Assembly: GCF_029109325.1 (NCBI RefSeq)
Contig: NZ_JAQKQJ010000010.1
Location: forward strand, 806,001-870,000
From: Nodosilinea sp. PGN35
GTDB lineage: Bacteria; Cyanobacteriota; Cyanobacteriia; Phormidesmidales; Phormidesmidaceae
Direction of reading: 5' to 3'
Length of the DNA: 64,000 nucleotides
In this document: positions 17,497-27,308 of the stretch, in pieces
How the letters are laid out: every line of letters starts with the position of its first letter
How positions within the stretch are numbered: the first letter of the stretch is position 1
The notes under the pieces: model-generated
What the model saw: only the letters and a program-made list of their open reading frames with translations
The model's database searches: none
What the model was told of the DNA's origin: nothing
Position numbers and translations under genes: made by a program

Positions 17497-17831
17497 AGGG
17501 CAGGAGAGGTTGCGGTGGATGGGGCTGCCACAGGGGAATACCCCCGTGAACACAGTGGGTTTACTCAACAGCATGGGGGATAGTCCGTATTTCCCCAATG
17601 TTGAAATAACGGAGTTTTTGGCGACCGAAATAATCATCGGCTGGGGAAAATACGGACGTTTTTTGCGGTTTGCAACACAGTGCAACATAAAACGGTGGCT
17701 GAGGCGGGCGATCGCTCGCCCCGCCGACCAGCATCCTTTGCCCCAACTAAGTCAGTCTGGGGCAGGGTTCGGCAATTCCTGATATGGTGAAAGACTGACC
17801 CTTGCTCCCTTTGCGTAACGTTGACCACGCC
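17497..17831. other. Intergenic region between divergent genes
   Basis: These 335 bases separate the leftward hypothetical gene from chlD and should hold both promoters. A local drop in GC is visible around 17570-17690. I see no convincing consensus promoter, repeat or small gene. Confidence 0.5.
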
Positions 17832-19880
17832 ATGATGGCCACAGTAGATTCCCCAATTCCGGTTGTATTTCCCCTGGCGGCGGTGGTCGAACAGGGGGCG
17901 ATCAAAATGGCGCTGCTGCTGGCGGCGGTAGACCCCAACCTGGGCGGGGTGGTGATCGCCGGGCGGCGCGGTACGGCAAAATCGGTGATGGCGCGGGCGC
18001 TGCACCAGCTGTTGCCTCCCATCGAGGTGGTTGAGGGCTCCTGCTGCAACGCCGACCCCGCCAACCCGCAACTGTGGGATGACCAAACTCGCGATCGCTT
18101 CGGTGACTCTAGCAATAGTGATTACCCCGATCTGCCCACCCGCGTGGTGCCCGCTCCCTTTGTGCAAATTCCCCTGGGGGTGACCGAAGACCGGCTGCTG
18201 GGCTCGGTGGATGTGGCCCGCTCGATTCAGGCGGGGGAGAGCGTGTTTCAGCCGGGGCTGCTGGCCGAGTCGAACCGGGGCGTGCTCTACGTCGATGATA
18301 TTAATTTGCTGGATGACCAGGTGGCCAACCTGCTGCTGGCCGCCCTCACCGCCCGCCGCAACCAGATCGAGCGCGAGGGTCTGAGCTTTCAGCACCCCTG
18401 CGAGCCCCTGCTGATTGCCACCTACAACCCCGAGGCCGGGCCGCTGCGCCAGCATTTGTTAGACCGAATTGCGATCGCCCTATCCGCCGACAGCGCCCTG
18501 GCCCTCACCGACCGGGTCGCCGCCGTCGAGCAGTCCACCCAGTTTGCCAACGACCCCCAGGCGGTGCTGGCCGCCTACGCCGACGAGATCGACGCCCTGC
18601 GCACCCAAATTATTCTGGCCCGCGAGTGGCTCAAAGAGGTCACCATCAGCCGCGAGCAAATCCAGTACCTGGTGACCGAGGCCCTGCAGGGCGGCATTCA
18701 GGGCCACCGGGCCGAGCTGTTTGCGGTGCGGGTGGCCAAGGCCCACGCCGCCCTGGAGGGGCGGGCCGAGGTCAACGCCGACGACCTGCGGGTGGCGGTG
18801 GAGCTGGTGATCGTGCCCCGCTCCCTGCTGCCCCAGGAGATGCCCGAAGAGCCACCGCCGCCGCCACCGCCACCGCCCTCCGACCCAGATCAAGACGAGC
18901 CCCAGGACAACACAGAAGATCAAGATAAAGACGACGACGAGGACGATACCCCCGACGAGGACGACAGCCCCCCCAGCATTCCTGAAGAGTTTGTCTTTGA
19001 CCCCGAGGGCGTGATCATCGACCCGTCGATGCTGCTGTTTGCCCAGACCATGGGCCGCCAGGGCAAGTCGGGCAATGCCAACCTGATTTTTTCTGAGGAA
19101 CGGGGCCGCTACATCAAGCCCTTTTTGCCCCAGGGGCCGGTGCGCCGCATTGCGGTGGATGCCACCCTGCGGGCCGCCGCCCCCTACCAAAAGGCCCGCC
19201 GCGATCGCGAGCCCGGTCGCCGGGTGATTGTCGAACAGGGCGATATTCGCGCCAAGCGCCTGGCCCGCAAGGCCGGTTCGCTAATTATCTTTGTGGTCGA
19301 TGCTTCGGGCTCCATGGCGCTGAACCGCATGCAGAGCGCCAAGGGGGCGGTGCTGGAGCTGCTCACCGAAGCCTATCAAAACCGCGACCAGGTGGCGCTG
19401 ATTCCCTTTCGGGGCGAGCAGGCGGAGGTGCTGCTGCCGCCCACCCGCTCGATCGCCATGGCCCGGCGGCGGCTGGAGCGCATGCCCTGCGGCGGCGGTT
19501 CGCCGTTGGCCCACGGCCTCACCCAGGCGGTGCGGGTGGGCCTCAACGCCCAGCAGTCGGGGGATGTGGGCAGCGTGGTGATTGTGGCGATTACCGACGG
19601 TCGGGGCAACGTGCCCCTGGCGCGCTCCCTGGGCGATCTGCCCGACCCCGATGCCCCTAAGCCCGACATCAAGCAGGAGCTCTTGGAGATCGCCGGGCGC
19701 ATTCGCGGGGTGGGCTATCAACTGCTAATTATTGACACCGAGCGCAAGTTTGTCTCGACTGGGTTTGGCAAGGAGCTGGCCAAGACCGCCGGAGGCCGCT
19801 ACTACCAGCTGCCCAAGGCCACCGACCAGGCTATTGCCTCCATGGCTCGGGGCGCGATCGCCGATATGAAGACTGGGTGA
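17832..19880 (+). CDS. chlD: Magnesium chelatase subunit D
   Basis: This protein of about 682 residues is the ATP-dependent Mg-chelatase motor subunit, which with ChlI and ChlH inserts Mg2+ into protoporphyrin IX at the start of chlorophyll synthesis. It has an N-terminal AAA-like domain (P-loop-like [28 protein letters not shown]), a Pro- and Asp/Glu-rich linker at about 340-390, and a C-terminal von Willebrand A domain with the MIDAS motif DASGSMA at about 489-495. Length agrees with cyanobacterial ChlD. Two adjacent ATGs (17832 and 17835) are possible starts; an upstream in-frame ATG at 17802 would add 10 non-conserved residues. Confidence 0.96.
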   Translation: MMATVDSPIPVVFPLAAVVEQGAIKMALLLAAVDPNLGGVVIAGRRGTAKSVMARALHQLLPPIEVVEGSCCNADPANPQLWDDQTRDRFGDSSNSDYPDLPTRVVPAPFVQIPLGVTEDRLLGSVDVARSIQAGESVFQPGLLAESNRGVLYVDDINLLDDQVANLLLAALTARRNQIEREGLSFQHPCEPLLIATYNPEAGPLRQHLLDRIAIALSADSALALTDRVAAVEQSTQFANDPQAVLAAYADEIDALRTQIILAREWLKEVTISREQIQYLVTEALQGGIQGHRAELFAVRVAKAHAALEGRAEVNADDLRVAVELVIVPRSLLPQEMPEEPPPPPPPPPSDPDQDEPQDNTEDQDKDDDEDDTPDEDDSPPSIPEEFVFDPEGVIIDPSMLLFAQTMGRQGKSGNANLIFSEERGRYIKPFLPQGPVRRIAVDATLRAAAPYQKARRDREPGRRVIVEQGDIRAKRLARKAGSLIIFVVDASGSMALNRMQSAKGAVLELLTEAYQNRDQVALIPFRGEQAEVLLPPTRSIAMARRRLERMPCGGGSPLAHGLTQAVRVGLNAQQSGDVGSVVIVAITDGRGNVPLARSLGDLPDPDAPKPDIKQELLEIAGRIRGVGYQLLIIDTERKFVSTGFGKELAKTAGGRYYQLPKATDQAIASMARGAIADMKTG

Positions 19881-20011
19881 ACCGTTCGACTTCCGGCCTC
19901 CTTTTAGCGCATCCTGGGGTCTAGACGGGCAATATGTAGAGTAAGCGTCTCTTGGGGTCGGCCCCCGCCCCAGAGTCAGCCTATCCCTACTGAGCACCAT
20001 CGCGAGTCACC

Positions 20012-21922
20012 ATGGAACGTCGAGTGTCATCGCTATCCCAGGGGCAACGCCTGCTAGCCGCCATCATGATTACCGATGCGGTGGGCTTCAGCACCCGCAT
20101 GTCAACCGATGAAGAGCGCACCCTGCGATTGATCGACCGCGACCTGACGCTGATTGGCGACATCTGCCGAGAGTTTGGCGGCACCGTGCTCAAGTCAACC
20201 GGCGACGGCCTGCTGATCTACTTTCTCAGCGCCGTGGAGGCGGTCTCCTGCGGGCTCGAAATGCAGCGGCGGCTGGTCGATCTCGCCGAGGGCCTGGAGC
20301 CTGACCAGTACCTCGACCACCGCATTGGCGTGCACCTGGGCGATATCTTAGTCAGCGAGCAGGATGTGATGGGCAACGGGGTGAACATCACCGCCCGTTT
20401 GCAAACCTACGCCAAACCTCGGGGTCTGTGCGTATCGCGCACCATCTACGACGTGGTCAAGGCCCGGCTCAACCTGCACGCCACCTTCCTCGGCCCCCTG
20501 CACCTCAAAAATATCGAAGAGCCGGTGCCCGCCTACCAGCTGGCGCTCCACGCCGAAGACACTGAGTCTGGGCCCCAGGGCTCTGAAGATCACACCTGCA
20601 CCCTGCCCATGACCACGGAGGCGCTGCTGGCCAATGCCCTGCGCTACCTGAGTACCCACACCCACAGCCTGCGGATTAAAAAGCTGGTGTTCGCCACCTA
20701 CCAGCAGGCCTGGGAAAACGACCCGGCGGTGCTAGAGCAGTTCGACCTCAGGTCGCTGCTGCTGTCGCTGCGCGATCGCTGCCCCACCCTGGCGGACTTC
20801 GAAGACCAGCTCCAGCGAGTGGTGGCCGGGCTCAATCGCCAAGACCTCTACAGCGAGGTGGCCGAAACCATCCTCAAGCAGCTTCAGCCCTGGTACGGGC
20901 GATCGCTGTTTCAAAACCCCGAAACCGCCCCTGAGGCGATGACCCAGCTCACCGTGCGATCCCAGGAGGAGCACTGTCAGGCCATTGCCAACCAGTTTGA
21001 CCAGAGCCCCGAGGCCCTGCGGCTGCGCAAGCTGCTGTACTGCCTCTGCCACGGCAGCTGGGAAAACGACCCCAACCTCCTCACCCAAATGTATCTGCCG
21101 GGGCTCATTCAGCACACCCTCACCGTAGCGCCCAAACCCCAGGATCTGCGCTACCGCCTGGGCCGCATTGTGAAACACCTGAATCGACGGCAGCAGTACA
21201 CCCGCCTGGCCAATCAGATCATGGTCGGGTTTCAGCCACTCTACCAAAACCAGACCGAGGCCCTGGAGCCGGCCACAGTTCTAGCCGAAGCCACGGCCCT
21301 GGCTGACCCCTCGGGCCCCTCCAGCCCCAGCGCCGAGGTCTATACGACTCTGGCCAGCGGCAGCGGCTATGACCAGCCAGCGGATCTAACCACCCTCCAC
21401 GGTACCCTGTCCAACCCCCTGGGCGGGGGGGCTGAGCCGGGGGGAGCAAAGCGCGATCGCTCCTCCCTGTTTGATCTGCGGGGCGACATTATTCAGTACG
21501 CCAACCCGCTGCGGGCCAAAATTCTGCTGTACTCCTGTCTCTACGGGCCCTTTGGCTACACCACCCAGGACTGGTCTAGCCTCCGCCGCCGCACCCTCGA
21601 CGACTTGCTCCAACAAACCTTCGAATACTGTCCCACCTACGCCGATTTAGACAGTAAGCTATCCATTATTGCCCACTGCCTGGGCCGGGTTGATGACGGG
21701 GGGCAGGTGGCTCGGGCTATCACCCAGGCCATGCGCGCCTACTATCCCCAAGATCCCAACAGTCTGCTAGATCCTTTGGATCCGATTGAGGCTCTGGGCT
21801 CAGACCCCCCGCTGCATCCCGAAGTTGTCCCCCCCTTGTCAGACTCTGGGTCTGACAAGGGGGCTGACCCTGGCGATCGTTCCGCAGTGGCGGTTCGCGC
21901 CTCCGCCCGCTTCTCCGCCTAA
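20012..21922 (+). CDS. Class III nucleotidyl cyclase (probable adenylate cyclase) with three C-terminal repeats
   Basis: This is a 636-residue soluble protein. The N-terminal cyclase domain (about 12-190) keeps both metal-binding Asp (ITDAVGFS, D22; STGDG, D65), the Lys before STGD and an Asp in QDVMGNGVNITARL, the Lys/Asp pair that selects ATP, plus the transition-state Asn and Arg. After it come three copies of an unnamed helical unit of about 90-95 residues (about 200-295, 316-411, 490-579) sharing WENDP in copies 1 and 2, LxxRC/APK-D-L/Y, and HLNR/GLNR-type segments. The unit may be a sensor or partner-binding domain. A palindrome lies in the last 30 codons. A pentapeptide-repeat gene follows after 17 bases. 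Confidence 0.85.
   Translation: MERRVSSLSQGQRLLAAIMITDAVGFSTRMSTDEERTLRLIDRDLTLIGDICREFGGTVLKSTGDGLLIYFLSAVEAVSCGLEMQRRLVDLAEGLEPDQYLDHRIGVHLGDILVSEQDVMGNGVNITARLQTYAKPRGLCVSRTIYDVVKARLNLHATFLGPLHLKNIEEPVPAYQLALHAEDTESGPQGSEDHTCTLPMTTEALLANALRYLSTHTHSLRIKKLVFATYQQAWENDPAVLEQFDLRSLLLSLRDRCPTLADFEDQLQRVVAGLNRQDLYSEVAETILKQLQPWYGRSLFQNPETAPEAMTQLTVRSQEEHCQAIANQFDQSPEALRLRKLLYCLCHGSWENDPNLLTQMYLPGLIQHTLTVAPKPQDLRYRLGRIVKHLNRRQQYTRLANQIMVGFQPLYQNQTEALEPATVLAEATALADPSGPSSPSAEVYTTLASGSGYDQPADLTTLHGTLSNPLGGGAEPGGAKRDRSSLFDLRGDIIQYANPLRAKILLYSCLYGPFGYTTQDWSSLRRRTLDDLLQQTFEYCPTYADLDSKLSIIAHCLGRVDDGGQVARAITQAMRAYYPQDPNSLLDPLDPIEALGSDPPLHPEVVPPLSDSGSDKGADPGDRSAVAVRASARFSA
21831..21863. repeat. Perfect 14-base inverted repeat inside the cyclase gene
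   Basis: The arms CCCCCTTGTCAGAC (21831-21844) and its complement (21850-21863) flank a 5-base loop. It lies in the coding region for the unstructured tail (PPLSDSGSDKGADPG), about 60 bases before the stop. Its sequence style is that of dispersed cyanobacterial palindromes, so it probably entered the gene and was tolerated in the tail. Confidence 0.75.
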
Positions 21923-21939
21923 GCCCCCCTGGTTTCGCT

Positions 21940-22932
21940 ATGAATGCCCGCGAACTGCTCGATGCCTATGCCCGTGGCGATATGGATTTTAAGGGTAAGA
22001 CTCTGGTGGGCATCGACCTCGCTGGGGCCGACCTGATTGGGGCCAATATGGTGCAGGCGGATCTGGAAAATGCCAACCTCATGCTGGCATTTTTAACCCG
22101 AGTGCGGTTTCGTCAGGCCAATCTGTCGCGGGCTCAGATGGGGGGGGCCAACCTCAACCAGGCCGACCTGTCGGCGGCGGTGCTGCGCGATGCCGATCTG
22201 CACGGGGCCAGCCTCCAGGGAGCCGACCTGCGCAGTGCCAATATGACCCTGGCCGACCTGCTCGATGCCAACCTGACCGGGGCCGACCTGCGCAATGCCG
22301 ACCTCAGCGGGGCCAACCTGACCGGGGCCTGCCTGCGCGGAGCCAACCTGCGCCAGGAGAACCGCAAGTATGCCACCAACCTGCGCGGAGCTAAACTGCA
22401 CCTGGCCGATCTGCGGGGCACCAATCTCTCGGGGGCTGACTTGGCCTACGTCGATCTCAGCGGGGCTAACCTCAGCGAAGCGGTGCTGCGCGACGCCAAC
22501 CTCAAGGGGGCCAATCTGCGTGGAGCGTTGCTGCGCAATGCCAACCTCAGCGATGTCGATCTCAGCCAAAGCTGCTTAGAAGCAGCCGATCTCACCCACT
22601 GCCGCTTCCCCCGCAGCAACCTGAGCCAGGCCAACCTCAACCGCGTCAGCGCCAAGGGGGCCGACTTTACCGAAACCACCATGGCGCTGGCCCAAATGGA
22701 TGACTGCAACCTGGCCGATGCTCGCTTTAGCCGCGCCGACCTGGCCCGAGTGAGCCTGTGCCGTTCGATTTTGACTAAGGCACTGCTGGTGGAGACCTAC
22801 CTGGGCCGGGCTGACCTCACCGATGCCGACCTGAGCGAGGCCATTCTCGATCGAGCCGAGATCAGCAGCAGCACCATGACCAATGTCACGCTGGCCGGAA
22901 CTACCATGCCCGATGGTAGTATTCATGGGTAA
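21940..22932 (+). CDS. Pentapeptide-repeat protein
   Basis: This 330-residue protein is made almost entirely of A(D/N)LXX pentapeptides from about residue 18 to 315, with one break around 138-150 (RQENRKYATN). Such proteins fold as right-handed quadrilateral beta-helices; they are abundant in cyanobacteria and mostly without known function. There is no signal peptide or membrane helix. The N-terminal cap NARELLDAYARGDMDF is a common lead-in of cyanobacterial members. It is likely co-transcribed with the cyclase gene upstream. Confidence 0.9.
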   Translation: MNARELLDAYARGDMDFKGKTLVGIDLAGADLIGANMVQADLENANLMLAFLTRVRFRQANLSRAQMGGANLNQADLSAAVLRDADLHGASLQGADLRSANMTLADLLDANLTGADLRNADLSGANLTGACLRGANLRQENRKYATNLRGAKLHLADLRGTNLSGADLAYVDLSGANLSEAVLRDANLKGANLRGALLRNANLSDVDLSQSCLEAADLTHCRFPRSNLSQANLNRVSAKGADFTETTMALAQMDDCNLADARFSRADLARVSLCRSILTKALLVETYLGRADLTDADLSEAILDRAEISSSTMTNVTLAGTTMPDGSIHG

Positions 22933-22946
22933 AGGCAGCGGCCTAG

Positions 22947-23078
22947 ACTCGCCTGCGGCAGGATCTGCCGGAGCAATTCCTGGCGCGGGGACTGGGCCGA
23001 TCCGACCGGCTCACGTTTCTGGTGAGCCAGCTGGACACCATTGTTAGCGACCCGGATGAAGCCATTGAGCAGCCCTAG
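22947..23078 (+). pseudogene. Possible 3' remnant of a small gene
   Basis: A frame of 43 codons with protein-like composition (FLARGLGRSDRLTFLVSQL, then VSDPDEAIEQP) runs to a TAG at 23076-23078 but begins directly after a stop and has no ATG, GTG or TTG near its start. It may be the end of a lost gene. The rest of 22933-23219 shows nothing. Confidence 0.3.
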
Positions 23079-23219
23079 GGTATGTCATCAATTGTGGCCA
23101 GAAACCCTGATATCAAGCCTTGCCACGCCCGACCCAACAGACAGGCCAGGGGCTGCAACCCTTAATTTTTGTGGATTCAGCAGCTAATTGATGACAGCCC
23201 CTAGCGGGCCGACAGCAAT

Positions 23220-24143
23220 CTAGTAGTCGAGTTCTTCTTCGTACTCGGTTACTTTCTTCCGCTGGGGAATGTTGAGGGGTTTTGCCTCGTAGGGTTCAGC
23301 TTCGTCTTCCTCATTCCAGACGTCTTCGGTGACGTCCTGAAACTCGGCATCGTAGGCTTTGTAGCTGCTCGGGTCGTCCAGGGTGGCGGCCTGGTAGCGC
23401 TCCGCAGGCTGCTGGGCCTGAAGGGGAGCCTCTACCCGTTCGGGTTCGCCCCAGTCATCGTCGCTCCAGCGCTCTTCGGCGGCGGCGGGACGGGCTTTGC
23501 TGAATTCGGCGGGCACCTGTACCCCAGAGGGCAGCTGGTTGGCCGTTGACACGGGCATGATGTACTCGCTGTCGTCGTTGCGATCCCAGGGGGCGCTGCC
23601 GATGCCCAGACGCTCCAGCAGCCCCACACTGAGCTGCACCATCTTTTCTTCAGCGCCCTCGAAAACGATCAGGCGATCGGGGCCGCTGCTGACCACTTCG
23701 TCAATGGAAAGCTCGTAGGTGCTGATCACCTGGTCAGGAATTTGGGGCAGCCCAAAGGAGGCGATCACAATGGTCTCGAGGCGTCCGGTGGTGACGTCAA
23801 ATTTGAAGCCGCGCACCCGTCCCAGGGGTTCCCCGGTTTCGGTGATGACTTCACAGTTGACCAGGGTGCTGTAGGGGGCGACGCTCATTTCGTCGTCCAT
23901 GGCCGCCTCATCATCCACCAAGATCACGTCGCCAATCTGGCGAATGCTGGTCAGAGCCATGACCTGCTGGGTGCTCGATACCAGCCCAGACATAATATTT
24001 TCCCGCAGGCCAATGGCCACGACCTCTCGCTGGTCTACATCTACCCAAACCTGGCTGACAATGCCAAGCCGCTGGCCAGAATTGCGAGTAATTACCTGGG
24101 TACCCAAGAAATCGGAGCGCAGACGATACTTGTCTAAGGTCAT
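23220..24143 (-). CDS. PRC-barrel domain protein with acidic tail
   Basis: This is a 307-residue soluble protein. Two barrel segments are visible, about 8-80 (LRSDFLGTQVITRNSGQRLG) and about 90-165 (VITETGEPLGRVRGFKFDV), followed by a linker and a long acidic, Tyr/Pro-rich tail (about 190-307) rich in Glu and Asp and ending in EYEEELDY. Cyanobacterial proteins of this type are annotated as photosystem reaction-centre H-like or PRC-barrel; the role is unknown. It differs from the other PRC-barrel protein at 8299-8991 in having two barrels and an acidic tail. Confidence 0.85.
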   Translation of the reverse strand: MTLDKYRLRSDFLGTQVITRNSGQRLGIVSQVWVDVDQREVVAIGLRENIMSGLVSSTQQVMALTSIRQIGDVILVDDEAAMDDEMSVAPYSTLVNCEVITETGEPLGRVRGFKFDVTTGRLETIVIASFGLPQIPDQVISTYELSIDEVVSSGPDRLIVFEGAEEKMVQLSVGLLERLGIGSAPWDRNDDSEYIMPVSTANQLPSGVQVPAEFSKARPAAAEERWSDDDWGEPERVEAPLQAQQPAERYQAATLDDPSSYKAYDAEFQDVTEDVWNEEDEAEPYEAKPLNIPQRKKVTEYEEELDY

Positions 24144-24484
24144 GTTTAATCCATCTCGTGAACCGAGACAACAGAGCGCTGGTAAAAGCCAGGCCGCCGG
24201 TAGACCGTATTACCAGGGTAACTAGGCACCTTAACCTGAATAGTTATCTTAACCAGAATCGTCTAATTCTACAGGAGGGAAGACCGAACCACTAGCCGCA
24301 GCCAGGGAGTCTGCTGGCCCAGGGATGGCTGGCGGTGAAGGACGGCAGAAAACGCGTTTGAGGAAGAATGGCGGCTGACATTTCTCCCTGACACCGCTCT
24401 GAGGCCCCCCCGGCCCCCCTAGAACCCCGCCAGGGGATGCGGTAGGATCGGCGGTGAACTTAAGCGGCAAGGAAGACTAGGCTC
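24144..24484. other. Intergenic region
   Basis: These 341 bases lie between divergent genes. A local AT-rich stretch (24220-24270) upstream of the PRC-barrel gene may carry its promoter, but no clear -35/-10 pair is convincing. No gene is supported. Confidence 0.5.
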
Positions 24485-24712
24485 ATGTTTCATCTATACT
24501 TTGGGGCGTTTGATATTGTGCTTTACCTGGCGGGTCTGTACGGGGCGATCGCCCTGTCTAAAGCCCTCTGCGACCAAATGGATGAGGCTGAAGCCGCGCA
24601 GACTGAGACTGTCGCCGCGCCGCAGGTTGCCCCCATGCAGACCATTGCCCCCCACCTGGTCGCCCCCGCCGCCAAGCGCGAAGCGGTGGGCGTCAGGGTG
24701 TCCGCAGACTGA
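24485..24712 (+). CDS. Small hypothetical membrane protein
   Basis: This 75-residue protein has one N-terminal hydrophobic segment (about 3-27, HLYFGAFDIVLYLAGLYGAI) and an Ala/Pro/Gln-rich soluble tail. AAGGAAG stands upstream of the ATG at a somewhat long spacing. No family is recognised. Support is the ribosome-binding site, the clear membrane anchor and the absence of a competing gene, so it is plausible but not certain. Confidence 0.5.
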   Translation: MFHLYFGAFDIVLYLAGLYGAIALSKALCDQMDEAEAAQTETVAAPQVAPMQTIAPHLVAPAAKREAVGVRVSAD

Positions 24713-25132
24713 CGCCGGGCAGCGCCTGCACCGATACAGCAGCTTTTGCCAGCGGCTCCCCCAACGAGGTGCAGGCTGGCTCGGCTCTAAACTTCCCTAC
24801 TTCTAGCTATCTAGCGTTCACGCTGCAACCCTACGCCAGCCCTACACCGCGCAAGTCGGCTAAACGCATCCACTGCGGCCCGCTCCTCGTACTACTCGTA
24901 CTGGGAATGTGGCCCGATCGCGCTGTGTGAAGCCGCCCTGCAATAAACAGCGAAACTGCCACAGTGGCTTGTCTTTACCGGCAGGGGTTTGCCAGCATGG
25001 TTATAACCCTGGTGACCGGGGGCGATAGCCCCAGAATTTGGTCAATTTTTCCCTAGGGTGCTCTACTTTTTAGGTTTTGTGCCACTGTAGGTAGCTGGCA
25101 CAGCACTCTAGCGAACAGACAGGGTCGGTAGA
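24713..25132. other. Intergenic region, no features seen
   Basis: No gene, clear hairpin terminator or recognisable repeat is seen in these 420 bases. Confidence 0.5.
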
Positions 25133-26155
25133 ATGAGGAGACAACTGGCGCGGTTTGAGCATTGGCGACGCGCATGGTCACTGGCACACCACTGGATCAA
25201 CAACGCGGCTATGCTCGATTTTTTTAAATATCGAGTGGGGCAGTCAGCGTGGACCAAGCTGATTGGCCGCACCCTGATGAAATGGCAGCAGGACGACTGT
25301 CTCGAAATGGGTGCCGCCCTTGCCTACTACGCCCTGTTTTCAATGTTTCCAATGATTTTGGTGTCGCTGAGTATTGTGGGCTTTCTAATTGGCCCCAGCA
25401 CCGATGCCTACAATGCCGTACTGCACTTTGCCCAAGAGACCCTGCCCCCCGATGCCTTTCCTCTGGTGCAGGCGACCCTGACTGAGTTTCACAACGGTAG
25501 CACCAGTGCCAGCATTGTCGGTTTTGGCATTCTGCTATTTACTTCGAGCGGTTTTTTTGGGGCGCTCAGCCGCTCCTTTGACAAGATTTGGCACACTAAG
25601 CCCAGCCACCATCGCTTTGGCGGCGTAGGAGAAGTGGCGTTTATCTTTTTGTGGCGACGATTTCTGGCATTTTTGCTGGTGATTGGGGCCACCAGCCTGA
25701 TCTTTATGTCGCTGCTATCTAACATCGCCATCGATACCATCACCAAGATTTTGGAGGGGGTTAACGAGTGGGTGACGGTGCTGGCCATCAACCAGGTGCA
25801 GCTGCTGTCGTGGCTGCGGCTGGGGGTCTCCTTTGTGACGCTGACCCTGGTGGTGATGGTGCTCTACAAAACCCTGCCCAGCACCCGGGTAGCCTGGCGA
25901 GATGTGTGGCTGGGGGCGTTGTTTACGTCCATTTTGTGGCTAATTTTGCAGCAGCTGATCAGCAACAGCGTGATTAGCCTGGGCAGCCAGTTTCGCTCCT
26001 ACGGCGTGGTGGGCGGGGTGATGGTGCTGATGCTGTGGATCTACCTCACCAGCCAGATCTTCTTTTTGGGGGGCGAGTTTACCTACGTCTACGCCCACCA
26101 GTTTGGCAGCCGCAAGGGGCAGAAAAAGCTGACGACTAGGGTTGGCGCTCCCTAG
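25133..26155 (+). CDS. YihY/BrkB family membrane protein
   Basis: This 340-residue protein has about six transmembrane helices and the family motifs MGAALAYYALFSMFPM near the start of the membrane region and GGVMVLMLWIYLTSQIFFLG at the end, followed by GEFTYVYA. BrkB proteins were once annotated as ribonuclease BN, which is wrong; transport or envelope functions are proposed but unproven. The start is uncertain: Met at 25133 has a weak GG-rich site, and Met at 25211 (MLDFFKY) would give a more usual family N-terminus. Confidence 0.88.
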   Translation: MRRQLARFEHWRRAWSLAHHWINNAAMLDFFKYRVGQSAWTKLIGRTLMKWQQDDCLEMGAALAYYALFSMFPMILVSLSIVGFLIGPSTDAYNAVLHFAQETLPPDAFPLVQATLTEFHNGSTSASIVGFGILLFTSSGFFGALSRSFDKIWHTKPSHHRFGGVGEVAFIFLWRRFLAFLLVIGATSLIFMSLLSNIAIDTITKILEGVNEWVTVLAINQVQLLSWLRLGVSFVTLTLVVMVLYKTLPSTRVAWRDVWLGALFTSILWLILQQLISNSVISLGSQFRSYGVVGGVMVLMLWIYLTSQIFFLGGEFTYVYAHQFGSRKGQKKLTTRVGAP

Positions 26156-26208
26156 GAGGGTGGGTCAGTAAGTGGTTTAATTTATAGAGCAGTTTACGGA
26201 ATAGGCCA

Positions 26209-26760
26209 ATGGCTACAGCGCAGCGCGGGGTTACGATCTGGTTTACGGGGTTGAGCGGGTCGGGCAAATCGACCATTGCTCGCGCTCTGGAGGCCGAACT
26301 GCGCCAGCGGGGTTGCCAGCTAGAGGTGCTCGACGGCGACATCGTGCGTACCAACCTCACCAAGGGTCTGGGCTTTAGCAAAGCCGACCGGGACGAAAAC
26401 ATTCGCCGCATTGGGTTTGTGTCGCACCTGCTGACCCGCAACGGCGTGGTGGTGCTGGTGTCGGCAATTTCGCCCTACCGCGAGGCGCGGGATGAGGTGC
26501 GCGATCGCATCGGCGATTTTGTTGAAGTCTTTGTCGATGCCCCCTTGAGCGTCTGCGAAGACCGCGACGTCAAAGGTCTCTACAAAAAAGCCCGCGCTGG
26601 CGAAATTAAGCAGTTCACCGGCATTGACGACCCCTACGAAGCCCCTCTCAACCCCGAGGTGCACTGCCACACCGACCAGCAGACCGTCGAAGAGAGCGTA
26701 GCCCAGGTAATCGATAAGCTCGAAGCCATGGGCTACCTGGCGGCGGCAGCGGTGGCCTAG
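26209..26760 (+). CDS. cysC: Adenylylsulfate kinase
   Basis: This 183-residue APS kinase phosphorylates adenosine 5'-phosphosulfate to PAPS in sulfate assimilation. It has the P-loop GLSGSGKST at 14-22, the substrate motifs LDGDIVR and [16 protein letters not shown], the [22 protein letters not shown] lid segment (in parts) and the [11 protein letters not shown] loop. Length matches stand-alone CysC. It lies 53 bases after the BrkB gene; no other sulfur genes are nearby. Confidence 0.95.
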   Translation: MATAQRGVTIWFTGLSGSGKSTIARALEAELRQRGCQLEVLDGDIVRTNLTKGLGFSKADRDENIRRIGFVSHLLTRNGVVVLVSAISPYREARDEVRDRIGDFVEVFVDAPLSVCEDRDVKGLYKKARAGEIKQFTGIDDPYEAPLNPEVHCHTDQQTVEESVAQVIDKLEAMGYLAAAAVA

Positions 26761-26844
26761 GGGTTCCTCTGGAGGGGCGTTGCACTGCAATGCCTCTGGG
26801 GAATATCGGCAATATATTCGGGTTTGGGGCGGCGGATTTGGGGG

Positions 26845-27132
26845 TTAAATTTCCTCGGCTCCCGAGACGGGTTCCTTGGCGTCGATGCGGTTGACGGCCC
26901 AGAAAATACCGGCACTGCCGGGGGCTCTGAGCTTACAGGCCGGGCACTCGCAGGTTGCGCCGCCCTCCACCAGGCTGAGATACTTGATTTCCGCCTGAAT
27001 GGAGACCTCGCTAATCGGCAGCCCCAGCAGCTTTTTAATGTGGGACTCCAGGGGGCGGCAGGCCCGTCGGGCATAGCCCTGACCGGCGCGCTCAGAATAA
27101 ATTACGTAGTCCGAAAGCCAGGTATCGTTCAT
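26845..27132 (-). CDS. Small conserved-looking protein with a Cys cluster
   Basis: This 95-residue protein has no family that I recognise. It opens with WLSDYVIYSERAGQGYARR, has an amphipathic helix around LESHIKKLLGLPISEV, and a CECPAC cluster at about 61-66 that could bind zinc or another metal with Cys25. The codon pattern and the balanced composition look like a real gene. The frame ends in a short acidic tail. Its upstream gap of 176 bases separates it from the leftward NTPase operon. Confidence 0.6.
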   Translation of the reverse strand: MNDTWLSDYVIYSERAGQGYARRACRPLESHIKKLLGLPISEVSIQAEIKYLSLVEGGATCECPACKLRAPGSAGIFWAVNRIDAKEPVSGAEEI

Positions 27133-27308
27133 GGATTAGCTCTAGTCGGGCGGTTTTGCATCCTCCCTCAGACAGAAATTGAGTTCTGCCTTTAGGTGGA
27201 TGTCATCAATGATGCCCTAAAACAGAGGGATTTTTTCACCCCCGCTGGGGCAGGCTCCATGGATTTTCGCTGGCCGCAGCCTGGCAGTCGGGCAGCCGGT
27301 GGTGCAGG

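Noticed and set aside
21940..22932. Pentapeptide DNA periodicity as a tandem repeat or CRISPR-like array
   Set aside because: The 15-base periodicity follows from A(D/N)LXX codons; the units are not identical and there are no spacers.
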